From Synergistaceae bacterium (GTDB taxonomy: Bacteria; Synergistota; Synergistia; Synergistales; Aminobacteriaceae), in the NCBI GenBank assembly GCA_031267575.1, contig JAIRYN010000052.1, forward strand, positions 41,165 through 105,164: a stretch of 64,000 nt of DNA. The letters run 5' to 3'. The notes beneath the pieces are model-generated. The model worked only from the letters and a program-made list of their open reading frames with translations. It had not been told where the DNA came from and made no database searches. A program made the translations under genes and the position numbers. Shown one piece after another: positions 49,618 through 58,531 of the stretch (its first letter is position 1; each line of letters opens with the position of its first letter).

Positions 49618-50526
49618 TCAAAGGCCGCCGCATAAATGGGCCCAAGGTAAAAGGTCCTCTCTTACAACCACTCCCACCGATACCGAGGAATGGTTGCCTC
49701 CATGAAAATCAGACCCTCCCGTAGGAAATAAATCGAAGGAGGCTGCGATCTGGAGACAACGATAAATTTCGGCCGCGCTGTTGCCAGGAGACCAACACTC
49801 CAATCCCCATAGCCCATCATTTTTCAATCGGCTTAAAAGAGGAGGCAGTTGGTCCAAGTCGGGAGTGGTCTGACGCGGATGAGCCAAAACAGGTAAACCT
49901 CCCGCTCGGCGGATCATACGGATACACTCCTCTGGCGGCAAAAGAGGGCGCGGAACATAAGCCGCCCCCCCTCGTCCCAAGTACTTGTCGAAAGCGGCCT
50001 TGACGTTGGGGACGTATCCTTTGTTCCACAACACCCGTGCCATATGGGGACGCCCTATTGCCCGGCCGTCCCCCTCGAAACCTACGCCCACAGAAGCCTT
50101 CACTTCCTCTACGGAAGCCTTCACTTCCTCTACAGAAGCCTTCATTCCCTCTATAGAAGCCTTTACTTCCTCTATAGAAATAGCAAGCCCCAAGTTCCGC
50201 AATTTTTCGCAAATCAAAAGATTCCGCGCGTGGCGCGCCTGCCGATTCCGCTTCAAGGTGGTTCGCAAAACCTCATTTTCGGGGTCGAAACGATACCCCA
50301 ACACATGCAACACCCCATTATAAGCGGCGGATAATTCCACACCGGCAATCCCCTTGATCCCGAACTTACCGCACCGGGAAAGAAAAAGTTCTACTCCCTC
50401 CGCCGTATCGTGGTCTGTCAGACTGGCGACAGAAACTTTTTTCGCCTTCAGCCAGAGCGCCAGCTTTTCTGGAGACAAAATTCCATCCGAAAACGAGCTA
50501 TGGAGATGAAGATCGATCTTCAGCAA
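49618..50526 (-). CDS. PHP-domain phosphoesterase (TrpH/YciV type)
   Basis: A metal-dependent phosphoesterase; relatives hydrolyse 3',5'-nucleoside bisphosphates or RNA ends. The 302-residue protein has the PHP motifs IDLHLHSSFSDGILSPEKL, SLTDHDTAEGVELF, GIAGVELSAAYNG, GLPVLAHPRQ and GGSDFHGG, which provide the metal ligands. An array of 21-base units encodes SVEEVKA repeats (residues ~118-144, bases 50090-50175) in the helical insertion. The gene starts 3 bases before the cheW stop region ends, closely spaced. Exact substrate unknown. Confidence 0.9.
   Translation of the reverse strand: MLKIDLHLHSSFSDGILSPEKLALWLKAKKVSVASLTDHDTAEGVELFLSRCGKFGIKGIAGVELSAAYNGVLHVLGYRFDPENEVLRTTLKRNRQARHARNLLICEKLRNLGLAISIEEVKASIEGMKASVEEVKASVEEVKASVGVGFEGDGRAIGRPHMARVLWNKGYVPNVKAAFDKYLGRGGAAYVPRPLLPPEECIRMIRRAGGLPVLAHPRQTTPDLDQLPPLLSRLKNDGLWGLECWSPGNSAAEIYRCLQIAASFDLFPTGGSDFHGGNHSSVSVGVVVREDLLPWAHLCGGL
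50090..50175. repeat. 21-base tandem repeat inside the PHP gene
   Basis: Four copies of a GAAGCCTTCACTTCCTCTAC-like unit, in frame, encode Val-Glu-Glu-Val-Lys-Ala-Ser type heptads likely to extend a helix. Confidence 0.93.
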
Positions 50527-50529
50527 TCA

Positions 50530-51057
50530 CTATGCCTCGGCGTCCTCGAGCAGAATCTGATCCAAATCGAACAGCGTCGACACGTCCAACAACAGAATCA
50601 GCCGTCCATCCGCCGGTTTAGCGACCCACAAAACGTAACGCTTATCCAGCGTGGTGGAAAGTTTGGCCGCGGCCTCCAGTTGGGCGTCGTAGATCGTCCG
50701 AACCTCCCGGACGGAGTTTACGATAATACCAAACATAACATCGCTGACGGAAAGGACCACAATACGCGCCTCATCCGTCAAAACGGTGGAATACATACCA
50801 ATTTTGAGTTCCATGTCGAACACTGGAACAATGGTCCCCCGCAGATTGATGACTCCTCGAATATAGTTGGGCGCGTTAGGCACTCGGGTAATGAAGGGCG
50901 GTACCCTCACGATCTCCCTTACGATATTGACATCCACACCAAAATCCTCGCTGCCGAGCGCGAAAACAAGATTGATATGCTCCTGTCCCAGAGACTCAAC
51001 ATTGATTTCTTTTTGGGAGGCACCCACGATGGTATCTCCTCCTGTATGCACAGCCAC
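50530..51057 (-). CDS. cheW: CheW-like chemotaxis adaptor
   Basis: Couples chemoreceptors to the CheA kinase. The 175-residue protein has one CheW domain: LVFALGSEDFGVDVNIVREIVRVPPFITRVPNAPNYIRGVINLRGTIVPVFDMELKIG, then VRTIYDAQLEAAAKLSTTLDKRYVLWVAKPADGRLILLLDVSTLFD. Two starts have ribosome sites: the GTG at 51057 (GAGGAAGG upstream) and a GTG at 51027 (GGAGGAG, eight bases upstream). No other chemotaxis or flagellar gene is in the window, so it serves components encoded elsewhere; a pilus-linked chemosystem is possible. Confidence 0.93.
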   Translation of the reverse strand: MAVHTGGDTIVGASQKEINVESLGQEHINLVFALGSEDFGVDVNIVREIVRVPPFITRVPNAPNYIRGVINLRGTIVPVFDMELKIGMYSTVLTDEARIVVLSVSDVMFGIIVNSVREVRTIYDAQLEAAAKLSTTLDKRYVLWVAKPADGRLILLLDVSTLFDLDQILLEDAEA

Positions 51058-51237
51058 CTTTCGCTCACCTTCCTCACGTTGTCCTCTTGCCCGATGATTT
51101 CATTCTTGTAATTTTCTCATTTCGGGATCGAGTCCGTTTTAAAAGCTAATCAATTCGGAATTTATTATAACAGTAACAAAATAAATCCAAGACGTTAAAC
51201 GAACCAAAATGAAAAATGAGCGATCAGCTCGTTGTTA

Positions 51238-52155
51238 TTATTCTACGACCACCGAGGTTTTCATCTCTTTCAAAAGGGCCGTCACGCTAGTCGCGAAAAG
51301 AGGCGCCGCGTCCACGTATTGCCCCGCCAAACTGAGCCCGTAATGAAGGTGAGGTCCCGTGACCCGACCCGTCGCGCCGACCTTACCAATAACCTGTCCT
51401 TTTTTGATGAAATCTCCTTCCTTCACATTCACCTCGCTCATATGAAAAAACAGATTGATGACCCCGTTGCCGGAGTCGATATAGACGCTTCCTCCCGCGT
51501 AATAGTGCTGCCCAGTCAAGATGACTTTTCCGGCGAAGGGCGCTTTGATGGGCGTTCCCACGGCGGCGCGAAAATCCGTCCCAGCGTGGTAGCCTCGAGG
51601 AATGCCGTTGTAAACGCGCCGGAAACCGTAGCTACTGGTAAATATTCCCGGAACGGGACGAGTGGGAGGAGTCGTCCAGAGGCGCCGCTCTGTCATGGCG
51701 TTCCGCGCGGCGGTGGTCAGCCGGGCCTCTTTTTGGATGCGCGCGGCTTCGCTTTTGGGCGGCGTCACCATTCTATCGGCGACCTTCAAATGTTCCTCCG
51801 GGTATTTTTTCGCCTTCAACCGCACTGTACATTGGACCCGATAATGCCGCTCGTTTTGGTTGAAACCGAACTCCAGAGGATAGTCGCCTGGCTTCACGTC
51901 ACGCACGTAAGAACCCAAGAGCGCGTAAGAGACATGTCCTTCCCGCCCCACTTCCACGTCAAGGGAGACCACCCGACCCATCCAGGTCACGGAAGGACTA
52001 TCGAATACCGAGTGAGACGAGAGGGCAACCGCAAATGCCTGACCCACCTCCCAATTCTCTGGGAAAGTCACGGAGGTGGAAGCCCATCCAGGAGCGGTCA
52101 GCAAACATCCCCACATCCAAATAACATACACTAAAAGCGGAACCTTTTTTTTCAT
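51238..52155 (-). CDS. M23 family metallopeptidase (LytM type)
   Basis: A 305-residue exported peptidase or regulator acting on peptidoglycan cross-links. It has a signal peptide (VPLLVYVIWMWGCLLTAPGWA), a ~110-residue beta-rich N-terminal part, and a C-terminal LytM domain with GYHAGTDFRAAVGTPIKAPFAGKV (first His and Asp ligands), VINLFFHMSEVNVKEGDFIKKGQVIGKVGATGRVTGPHLHYGLSLAG (HxH in HLH). The ligands appear complete, so it may be active. Follows the purine nucleoside phosphorylase gene by 21 bases. Confidence 0.92.
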   Translation of the reverse strand: MKKKVPLLVYVIWMWGCLLTAPGWASTSVTFPENWEVGQAFAVALSSHSVFDSPSVTWMGRVVSLDVEVGREGHVSYALLGSYVRDVKPGDYPLEFGFNQNERHYRVQCTVRLKAKKYPEEHLKVADRMVTPPKSEAARIQKEARLTTAARNAMTERRLWTTPPTRPVPGIFTSSYGFRRVYNGIPRGYHAGTDFRAAVGTPIKAPFAGKVILTGQHYYAGGSVYIDSGNGVINLFFHMSEVNVKEGDFIKKGQVIGKVGATGRVTGPHLHYGLSLAGQYVDAAPLFATSVTALLKEMKTSVVVE

Positions 52156-52176
52156 CTAACCCAGTCCTATCCCCAG

Positions 52177-53019
52177 CTACAGAGCTTTTTCTTCGAGGCC
52201 CCTCATCAGACCACGAATCAGCTTTTCCACGCGGCAGCAGGCATCTTTCACCACCGACAGAACTTCTTTTTCCGTCAGCTCCTCGTCGCTCATGCCCGCG
52301 GCTGGATTAGACACGCAGGAAATCACCGCCGTTTCCATGCCCATAGCGCTGGAGATAATGACCTCTGGAACGGTGGACATTCCCACCAGCGAGGCGCCCA
52401 GCGCGCGGGCCATACGGATCTCCGCTGGCGTTTCGTAAGACGGACCGGAAAAAGCGATATACACACCCTGGGAAACATGAATGTCCTCCGACAAAGCTAC
52501 GCTCTCGCACAAATCAATCAAACGTTGGCTATAGGCGTGAGTCATGTCCGGGAAACGGACGTTCCAGCGAGGTTCAGCGAGTCCCATCAAAGGATTGGCC
52601 CCCATGTAGTTGATATGGTCCCGCACCAGGACGATGTCCCCCGACCTGTAAGAAGCGTCCACCCCTCCCGCCGCGTTAGTTCCGATGTACTGAGCGACAC
52701 CCCACATGCCCAAAACTCTGGTAGAAAAGGTGACTTCCCTCATGTTGTATCCCTCGTAATAATGAACTCGCCCTTTGAGCAGCGCCACGGGGCGGCCCTC
52801 GATTTTACCCAGAACGATTTGCCCGGCATGGCCGGGAGCTGTGGAGCGAGGCCAATAGGGGATATCTTTCGTGTTCAACACCTGAGGATTCTCCACGGCA
52901 CCGGAAAGGGTTCCCAGCCCTGAACCTAACACCAGCGCCGTTTTGGGACGAAAATCCCCCGCGGCGGACCGAAGGTAGTTCAATGCCTCTAACACATTAT
53001 CGTAATAACTTTCACTCAT
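52177..53019 (-). CDS. Purine-nucleoside phosphorylase (trimeric type)
   Basis: Phosphorolysis of inosine and guanosine to the base and ribose-1-phosphate. The 280-residue protein has LVLGSGLGTLSGAVENP, STAPGHAGQIVLGKIEGRPVALLKGRVHYYEGY, GTNAAGGVDASYRSGDIVLVRDHINYMGANPLMG, SGPSYETPAEIRMARALGASLVGMSTVPEVI and VISCVSNPAAGMS, all in order as in PunA/PNP I. The start has GAGGTG seven bases upstream. Lies downstream of purB, so purine salvage and synthesis are grouped. Confidence 0.94.
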   Translation of the reverse strand: MSESYYDNVLEALNYLRSAAGDFRPKTALVLGSGLGTLSGAVENPQVLNTKDIPYWPRSTAPGHAGQIVLGKIEGRPVALLKGRVHYYEGYNMREVTFSTRVLGMWGVAQYIGTNAAGGVDASYRSGDIVLVRDHINYMGANPLMGLAEPRWNVRFPDMTHAYSQRLIDLCESVALSEDIHVSQGVYIAFSGPSYETPAEIRMARALGASLVGMSTVPEVIISSAMGMETAVISCVSNPAAGMSDEELTEKEVLSVVKDACCRVEKLIRGLMRGLEEKAL

Positions 53020-53052
53020 ATATTACACCTCAAATCATGATTTGCGGGAAAG

Positions 53053-54381
53053 TCAAAACTCAAAACGCTCAAAAATCCGGTCCACGTAACGAGTATAGAA
53101 GCTCACGTCGAACAACGAGGCCAATTCCGCCTCCTCCAGCGCGCCATTGAGGCGATCATTGAGGCGATCATTGAGGCGATTGAGGCGTTCGTCCTTCGAC
53201 AGCAGATCGAGGAATTTTCCCTCACCTCGAACCGTGCGTTTCGCGTTGTCCTGCACTATAGCGTAGACCGTTTCCCTAGGTAGCTTCAATTCGTCGATCA
53301 GGGTCAGCATCACCCTCTGGCTGTAAATCAAGCCCCCCGTCAGCTCAATGTTCTCCTGAATCCGTTCTTCGTCCACGACGAGCCCCTTCACGATCTTCGT
53401 CATGTCCGAAAGCATAAAGTAAATCGTGTGGAAAGCGTCGGGCCAAATCACCCGCTCCGTGGAGGAGTGGCTGATGTCCCTCTCGTGCCACAAGGCCACG
53501 TTTTCCATAGCCGCGAGGGCATACCCTCGCAAGAGGCGAGCCATGCCACAAATTCGCTCGCACTTGATCGGGTTGCGCTTGTGGGGCATGGCGCTGGAGC
53601 CTTTTTGGGCGCTGCCAAAGGGCTCGTACAGCTCACCCACCTCGGTGCGCTGAAGGTGACGGATCTCTGTGGCCATGCGCTCCAGCCCGCAGCCTAAAAG
53701 GGTCACGGAGTTGAGCGCATTGGCGTGACGGTCTCGCTGTAAAATTTGGTTGGATACAAGCGCGGGCTTCAGGTCTAAAAGCTCGCAAACCCTCGCCTCG
53801 ATCTCAGGCGGGCATAGGGCGTAAGTTCCAACTGCTCCAGAGATTTTTCCCCATGATATTTGATCTATCGCCAAATCGACGCGCTGAAGATCCCGCTCTA
53901 GCTCGGCGTGCCAGTTGAGAAACTTGAGCCCCAGGGTCATGGGCTCGGCGTGTATGCCGTGAGTGCGGCCAATGCAGGGCAGATATTTGTATTGTCGGGC
54001 TTTTTCCGTCACGGCGCCGTCTAGTTCGAGGGTCGCTTCCTTAACGAGTGACAGCGCTTCTCGTAACGTGAGCGAAGAGGCCGTGTCCAGAACGTCGCTG
54101 CTGGTGAGGCCTAGGTGGATGTAACGCCCATTCTCGCCGATACTTTCGGCCACCGAGGTGACGAAGGCAATGACGTCGTGGTGGACGGAGTTTTCGATCT
54201 CCGCGATACGGTCTACGGAAAAACTCGCCTTGCTCAGGATATCTTCCAGAGCTTCTGGCGGAATCCGCCCCGCCTCGCTCCAAGCCCTGCAAACCGCCAG
54301 TTCGACCCGCAACATGACAGCAAACCGGTTTTCTTCGTTCCAGATTCGAGACATAGCGGTGGTGGTATAACGGTCAATCAT
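53053..54381 (-). CDS. purB: Adenylosuccinate lyase with small internal repeat
   Basis: Removes fumarate from adenylosuccinate and SAICAR in purine synthesis. The 442-residue protein has RYTTTAMSRIWNEENRF, SSDVLDTASSL, GRTHGIHAEPMTLGLKFLNWHAEL, the fumarase/lyase signature GSSAMPHKRNPIKCERI, and the C-terminal RYVDRIF. Near residue 400 lies a three-copy RLND repeat from 12-base units (53147-53182), in the C-terminal helical domain. GAGGAGG precedes the ATG, which overlaps the DUF4416 gene by 8 bases. Confidence 0.95.
   Translation of the reverse strand: MIDRYTTTAMSRIWNEENRFAVMLRVELAVCRAWSEAGRIPPEALEDILSKASFSVDRIAEIENSVHHDVIAFVTSVAESIGENGRYIHLGLTSSDVLDTASSLTLREALSLVKEATLELDGAVTEKARQYKYLPCIGRTHGIHAEPMTLGLKFLNWHAELERDLQRVDLAIDQISWGKISGAVGTYALCPPEIEARVCELLDLKPALVSNQILQRDRHANALNSVTLLGCGLERMATEIRHLQRTEVGELYEPFGSAQKGSSAMPHKRNPIKCERICGMARLLRGYALAAMENVALWHERDISHSSTERVIWPDAFHTIYFMLSDMTKIVKGLVVDEERIQENIELTGGLIYSQRVMLTLIDELKLPRETVYAIVQDNAKRTVRGEGKFLDLLSKDERLNRLNDRLNDRLNGALEEAELASLFDVSFYTRYVDRIFERFEF
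53147..53182. repeat. 12-base tandem repeat inside purB
   Basis: Three copies of GAGGCGATCATT, encoding Arg-Leu-Asn-Asp, in frame in the C-terminal domain. Confidence 0.92.
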
Positions 54382-54916
54382 ACGCTTTTCCTCCTCTTTT
54401 CCCCCTCACTTGGCGTGTTGTTAGCCAGGAACTCCGCGCCTCCGACAAAAACGTGTCGTAAACACCGCTCGCGAAATCAGGAAAAGTATAGTCGAAAGAT
54501 ACCCATCTCCCGAATCGAAAACGCATTGTCACCTCGGCGTAGATGCCATCCCGCAGGTAAACGCGGTGGGCGTGGTCCTTGGTAGAAGCCAAGACGAGGC
54601 GCGCCCCATCTATATAACCCGGATCGACGTTGACAATCCGAGGCGCGCGGCTTTCTGTCTCTATGGTGATCGAGGCTCGTTTCCACTCTGAAAGCCCTCC
54701 TGCCGGCGCGAGTTCCTCAAAAGCGACGAAACGCCGGACAAGATTCGGGGCTATATCCCGATAATAATCCGTCGCCGTAAAGGGGACAGGCGCGCCCATA
54801 ATATGGGGATCGCCCCAAAGCTCCCTCAGCTTTTCCACAGTCCAGTCAAACCACTGGTCGCCCAAGTCTCCGGGATACAGAATACCCGCGATTCGTTTCA
54901 CCCAAGGGTCAATCAT
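54374..54916 (-). CDS. DUF4416 family protein
   Basis: A 180-residue protein of a family known only as DUF4416. Recognised by the pattern GAPVPFTATDYYRDIAPNLVRRFVAFEELAPAG, NVDPGYIDGARLVLASTKDHAHRVYLRDGIYAEVTMRFRFGRWVSFDYTFPDFAS, typical of the family's FDFTDYY-EMG--L-R-F and NIDPGYL----LVLAT-KD--HRIYL-DGIYAE segments. Function unknown. Overlaps purB by 8 bases and the preceding unknown gene by 4, so translation is coupled on both sides. Confidence 0.83.
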   Translation of the reverse strand: MIDPWVKRIAGILYPGDLGDQWFDWTVEKLRELWGDPHIMGAPVPFTATDYYRDIAPNLVRRFVAFEELAPAGGLSEWKRASITIETESRAPRIVNVDPGYIDGARLVLASTKDHAHRVYLRDGIYAEVTMRFRFGRWVSFDYTFPDFASGVYDTFLSEARSSWLTTRQVRGKRGGKAYD

Positions 54917-55968
54917 CGGGGACCACCTTGCCCTTTTTCTTCTTTTTTCTTCTTTTCGGGGTCGAAGCCGAGGCCCGGCGCCAAGAGCCCCATCGCCTGG
55001 GGTCCCAGGGACATCAAGGGGGCGCTCTCAGATGAAACAGATGAAACAGATGAAACAGACTTATGGCGGATCTGTTTCTTTTCGCCTGTCGCTACTCTTT
55101 CCCCCTCCTTCCCTTCTTCCTCTTTTTTTTTTTGCTTGAAGGTTTTTTTTAAGGGTTTTTTCTCGATACAGAGATATCCTAGCAGCTCACCCTCCCATTC
55201 GCAGGGAAGAACAGTGTTTTCTTTTTCGGTCTGCAGGTTTTCCACCTCTGTTTCAGTGCATCGCCGATAGACGAGTTTCGCTCGGTCCAAGGTAGCGATC
55301 CAGGCTTTGCCCACCGCCGCCCACCAGGTGATGTCCACAGCCGCGGCCACGTCGCCGGTGCAATCGTCCAGCATGAAAATGTCTCCCTCCAAGCGTCGGA
55401 ACATCACCGAGCAGGGGCTAGCTTTACCCTCCAGCGTTACCAAAAACTCGTTTTTGTCGGGAAGGTCACTGGTGGCGAGGCGTTTCAAGTCGGAGCCAAA
55501 CATCAACATGGCCGTGCGATTGATGTGCAGAGCGCCGCCTCCGCACATGACAAAAGGAATGGGAGCCTCCCACCACTCTGGAAGATTCGGGCCTTTGGGG
55601 GTCAGCGCTTCTTTCAAGGACGACACGGTCGCCCCCTCCTTGTCGATGAGCAGGACTTGAAGCTGTTCCGGATCTCCGAAACCTTTCTGCGACACGAAGT
55701 CGCTCGACGAGGAATCGGATTTGAAAATCGCCACGGGTTTGAAGAGCCCTTGAGCGACCCGCTTGAGGATATCAGAGATGGAGGCTTCCGAGCTGCCTCG
55801 CTCGATCAGAGACACTAATTGGTCTTTGCTGAAAACGATGATGTTCCTAAAATCCTCCCAGGGAAGTAAAACGCAGTAATCCAACTTCATACAGAAGAGC
55901 GTGCGCAACAACACGGTAAGACTTGACCGGATGGTTAACGTTTTGAGCGCCTGATTATAGGACATCAT
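54913..55968 (-). CDS. Unknown protein between ftsY and DUF4416, with PAS-like segment
   Basis: A 351-residue, probably cytoplasmic protein I do not recognise. Residues 27-60 (CVLLPWEDFRNIIVFSKDQL) and the segment PIPFVMCGGGALHINRTAMLMFGSDLKRL resemble a PAS-like sensory fold, and the last 90 residues are low complexity: Lys/Glu-rich runs (KKKEEEGKEGE), a VSSVSSVSS tandem repeat and a charged Gly/Pro tail. It overlaps ftsY by 4 bases (ATGA) and the next gene by 4, so it is translated with them. A role linked to protein targeting or to the following genes would be a guess. Confidence 0.6.
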   Translation of the reverse strand: MMSYNQALKTLTIRSSLTVLLRTLFCMKLDYCVLLPWEDFRNIIVFSKDQLVSLIERGSSEASISDILKRVAQGLFKPVAIFKSDSSSSDFVSQKGFGDPEQLQVLLIDKEGATVSSLKEALTPKGPNLPEWWEAPIPFVMCGGGALHINRTAMLMFGSDLKRLATSDLPDKNEFLVTLEGKASPCSVMFRRLEGDIFMLDDCTGDVAAAVDITWWAAVGKAWIATLDRAKLVYRRCTETEVENLQTEKENTVLPCEWEGELLGYLCIEKKPLKKTFKQKKKEEEGKEGERVATGEKKQIRHKSVSSVSSVSSESAPLMSLGPQAMGLLAPGLGFDPEKKKKEEKGQGGPR

Positions 55969-56933
55969 TTCAAGTTATTCTCCTTTGTTCTCTTTGGAGA
56001 ACAATCGTTCTCCATAAGAGCCGACGCGAACTCCAGGGGGTCGAAAGGACTCAGATCTTCTATTCCCTCTCCCAGGCCGATGTAGCGTATAGGAATTTTT
56101 AGGTCGCAAGCGATGGGAAGCACAATGCCGCCCTTGGCGGTGTTGTCGTATTTGGAAAGGATCACCGCCGACAGTGGCAAAATCTGATTGAAGGTCACAG
56201 CTTGGATGATACCATTCTGCCCCGTAACCGCGTCCAGAACCAGAACGGTTTTTACGCGCTCCGCTCCCGCCTCCCGTTCGAGCACTCGGTGAATCTTTTT
56301 CAATTCTTCCATCAAGTTATGTTTGGCGTGCAGGCGTCCCGCCGTATCGATGATCAGGACGTCCGCGGAAGACGCTCGAGTCGCCTGCCAGGCGTCGAAG
56401 GCGACGGCGGCTGGATCACTACCCTGTTTTTGGGCGATGACCCTCACGCTGGTTCGCTCGCCCCACACCTGCAACTGTTCCGATGCCGCGGCGCGAAAGG
56501 TATCCGCGGCGGCCAAAACCACCTGTCGTCCTTGACGCGAAAATTGCATCGCCAGTTTTCCCGCGGATGTCGTTTTCCCACTGCCGTTGACGCCCACCAT
56601 CAAAAGAACGAGGGGCGGATTATCCACCGTGAAAGGTTGTCCCATCCCATCCACAGCCGCCAAACGGTTGGCGATGGAAGAGATGAAAACCTCAAGAAGG
56701 TCGGACTTGGTGGAAATGCCTTTTTTCTTTGCCTCGCGCCTCATCTCCTCGACGATGCGCTCGGAAAGCTCCACTCCCACGTCACCCAAAATCAGCAGTT
56801 CCTCAAGTTCGTCCCAAAAGGCCTCGTTGAAGTTGAAAGGTTTCCCCGTCCCTGTAAAAAGCGAGGCGATATTTCCACTCCATCGCTCTTTCACGCCTTT
56901 GAGACTCTGCCTCAATCTCGAAAAAAAAGCCAT
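55965..56933 (-). CDS. ftsY: Signal recognition particle receptor FtsY
   Basis: SRP receptor GTPase that brings ribosome-nascent chain complexes to the inner membrane. The 322-residue protein has the NG domains only, without a long acidic A domain: helical N part (FNEAFWDELEELLILGDVGVELS), P-loop VGVNGSGKTTSAGKLA, AADTFRAAASEQLQVWGERTSV, VLIIDTAGRLHAKHNLMEELKK, and the specificity motif as SKYD with NTAKGGIVLPIACDLKIPIRYIGLGEGIEDLSPFDP (relatives have TKLD). The gene starts ~45 bases after a large palindrome. Confidence 0.95.
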   Translation of the reverse strand: MAFFSRLRQSLKGVKERWSGNIASLFTGTGKPFNFNEAFWDELEELLILGDVGVELSERIVEEMRREAKKKGISTKSDLLEVFISSIANRLAAVDGMGQPFTVDNPPLVLLMVGVNGSGKTTSAGKLAMQFSRQGRQVVLAAADTFRAAASEQLQVWGERTSVRVIAQKQGSDPAAVAFDAWQATRASSADVLIIDTAGRLHAKHNLMEELKKIHRVLEREAGAERVKTVLVLDAVTGQNGIIQAVTFNQILPLSAVILSKYDNTAKGGIVLPIACDLKIPIRYIGLGEGIEDLSPFDPLEFASALMENDCSPKRTKENNLK

Positions 56934-56953
56934 TCACGCATCCCCCATTCTCA

Positions 56954-56981
56954 GTAGAGACGCGCGGCCGCGCGTCTCTAC
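56954..56981. repeat. 28-base perfect palindrome at the PSP1/ftsY junction
   Basis: GTAGAGACGCGCGG followed by its exact complement. It contains the stop codon of the PSP1 gene on the minus strand and lies ~20 bases before the ftsY start. In RNA it would form a strong hairpin without a T-run, so transcript attenuation or protection is possible. Confidence 0.88.
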
Positions 56982-58531
56982 GATTCACCATTTCCCGCGT
57001 CGCCCCGTTTTTCACCGTCACGTTTTTCGTCGTTTTGTTTATCATATTGTCCCTCGCGCCCGCGATTCTCGCCGCCTCCATGACGGAACGGCTGACTTCG
57101 GCCGCGGTTATCTCGATGATCCCGCGCGTCCTTTCGGAGGTCTTTGCGTGCCGTATCGAAGGAACCGCGGGGACGGGTTTCAGCGGGACGGGTTTCAAAG
57201 GGGCGAGTCTCAAGAGGGTGAGCCCCATCTTTCCGAGGTGGAGCCGGCTTTGCCTTGGGCCCCACGATCCTCTTTGCGTCTTTCGCCGCCGGTTTTCCCT
57301 GGACCGCATCTCTTACCGGAGAGGGCGCGACGTATGCTCCTTTGTGCTTCATGGGGCGTCTTTTCACGACCTCCGCGTCAAGCGCGGCGGTGAGGGCGAC
57401 GTTAATGGCGGAGGCGCTGTTCCGTTTCATATCGCCGACGCGGCCCGCGATATGCTCTTCCAACGTGATCTTCTCAGGTCTGAGCTTTTTGTTGTTTTTA
57501 ACGAAATCTTTGGGGTTTTCTACTTTCGGTTCCACCGGAGCGGAGCACGGGATTTTAGAAACGAAGAGCTTGGAGGCGGCCGCCATTCGCGGGGAAAGGG
57601 AAGGCCTGAGAGTAAGTACAGAGCGGCGCGGCGCGTCTTTTGGGGGTTCCACCTCCCAGGTCTCGCCTCGCGAAACAGTGTCTTTAAAGTTTTCAAATTC
57701 GGAGACGGCGATGGAAACCTCTCGTCCCTCCGGGAAACGGATCCTTACGCTCTGGGTACGCAGATCCACCCCTTCGAGAACATAAGTTCCCAGTGCCGTC
57801 TTGATTTTCGAGCCGGGGTTGGGCAGGGACTGCCAGAGTTCGCTGTAGTTGGAGTGTTCATAGCACATGCAACACATCAGTCTGCCGCAGATTCCCGATA
57901 TTTTCGTAGGATTCAAGGCCAGATTCTGTTCCTTTACCATGCGGATGTTGATGGGGGTGAAATGATGCAGCCAGTAGCTACAGCAACAAGGCTTTCCACA
58001 AGGAGCGATTCCCCGGACGGTCTTGGCCTCGTCCCGAACCCCTATCTGACGCATCTCGATGCGGATGCGAAACTCCTTGGCCAGATCGCGCACGTAAGCT
58101 CTGAAGTCCACGCGTTGCTCAGAAGTAAAGTAAAAAAACAGTTTCTTGCGGTCCATAATGTACTCCACGTCCACCAGCTTCATGGGAAGCTGATGGTCGC
58201 ACAGGATCTGCCGGGATCGAATCAACACCCGCTCCTCGTCGAAGCGACGCAGATAGTGTTCCTCAATCTGGACGTCGCTGGCGGGATCGACGAAATCCAC
58301 TTCCTGCAACATAGGTTCTGGTCCTCGGGTGTGCTCGTCGCTGGGTTCGTCGATACAAGCCTTTCGGTATTTGACCTCTTGCTCTTGGGACAGAGAACCG
58401 CCCAACAGGCCCATTTCCAAGCCCCGGATCGTTTTGATGACGATCCATTGTCCCGCTTTCGGCACGGGGTCGCCGATGTCTACCAGTCCAAGATAGCGGG
58501 GTTTACCGAAAACCGCCAAGTATATGCTCAA
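56978..58531 (-). CDS. PSP1 domain protein (YaaT/RicT type) with charged repeat tail
   Basis: A 517-residue protein. The N-terminal ~270 residues match PSP1/YaaT: PVPKAGQWIVIKTIRGLEMGLL, LPMKLVDVEYIMDRKKLFFYFTSEQRVDFRAYVRDLAKEFRIRIEMRQIGVRDEAKTVRGIAPCGKPCCCSYWL, and ALNPTKISGICGRLMCCMCYEH, with the conserved cysteines of the RicT family, which in B. subtilis forms the Ric complex (with iron-sulfur clusters) that directs mRNA decay and development. The C-terminal ~200 residues are low complexity, very basic and acidic, with ETRPFETRPAETRP from 15-base repeats (~57170-57210). Position after holB fits the standard yaaR-holB-yaaT order. Confidence 0.9.
   Translation of the reverse strand: MSIYLAVFGKPRYLGLVDIGDPVPKAGQWIVIKTIRGLEMGLLGGSLSQEQEVKYRKACIDEPSDEHTRGPEPMLQEVDFVDPASDVQIEEHYLRRFDEERVLIRSRQILCDHQLPMKLVDVEYIMDRKKLFFYFTSEQRVDFRAYVRDLAKEFRIRIEMRQIGVRDEAKTVRGIAPCGKPCCCSYWLHHFTPINIRMVKEQNLALNPTKISGICGRLMCCMCYEHSNYSELWQSLPNPGSKIKTALGTYVLEGVDLRTQSVRIRFPEGREVSIAVSEFENFKDTVSRGETWEVEPPKDAPRRSVLTLRPSLSPRMAAASKLFVSKIPCSAPVEPKVENPKDFVKNNKKLRPEKITLEEHIAGRVGDMKRNSASAINVALTAALDAEVVKRRPMKHKGAYVAPSPVRDAVQGKPAAKDAKRIVGPKAKPAPPRKDGAHPLETRPFETRPAETRPRGSFDTARKDLRKDARDHRDNRGRSQPFRHGGGENRGREGQYDKQNDEKRDGEKRGDAGNGES

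Noticed and set aside
51232..52134. A 300-codon plus-strand frame
   Set aside because: It mirrors the M23 peptidase gene on the other strand and has no features of its own.
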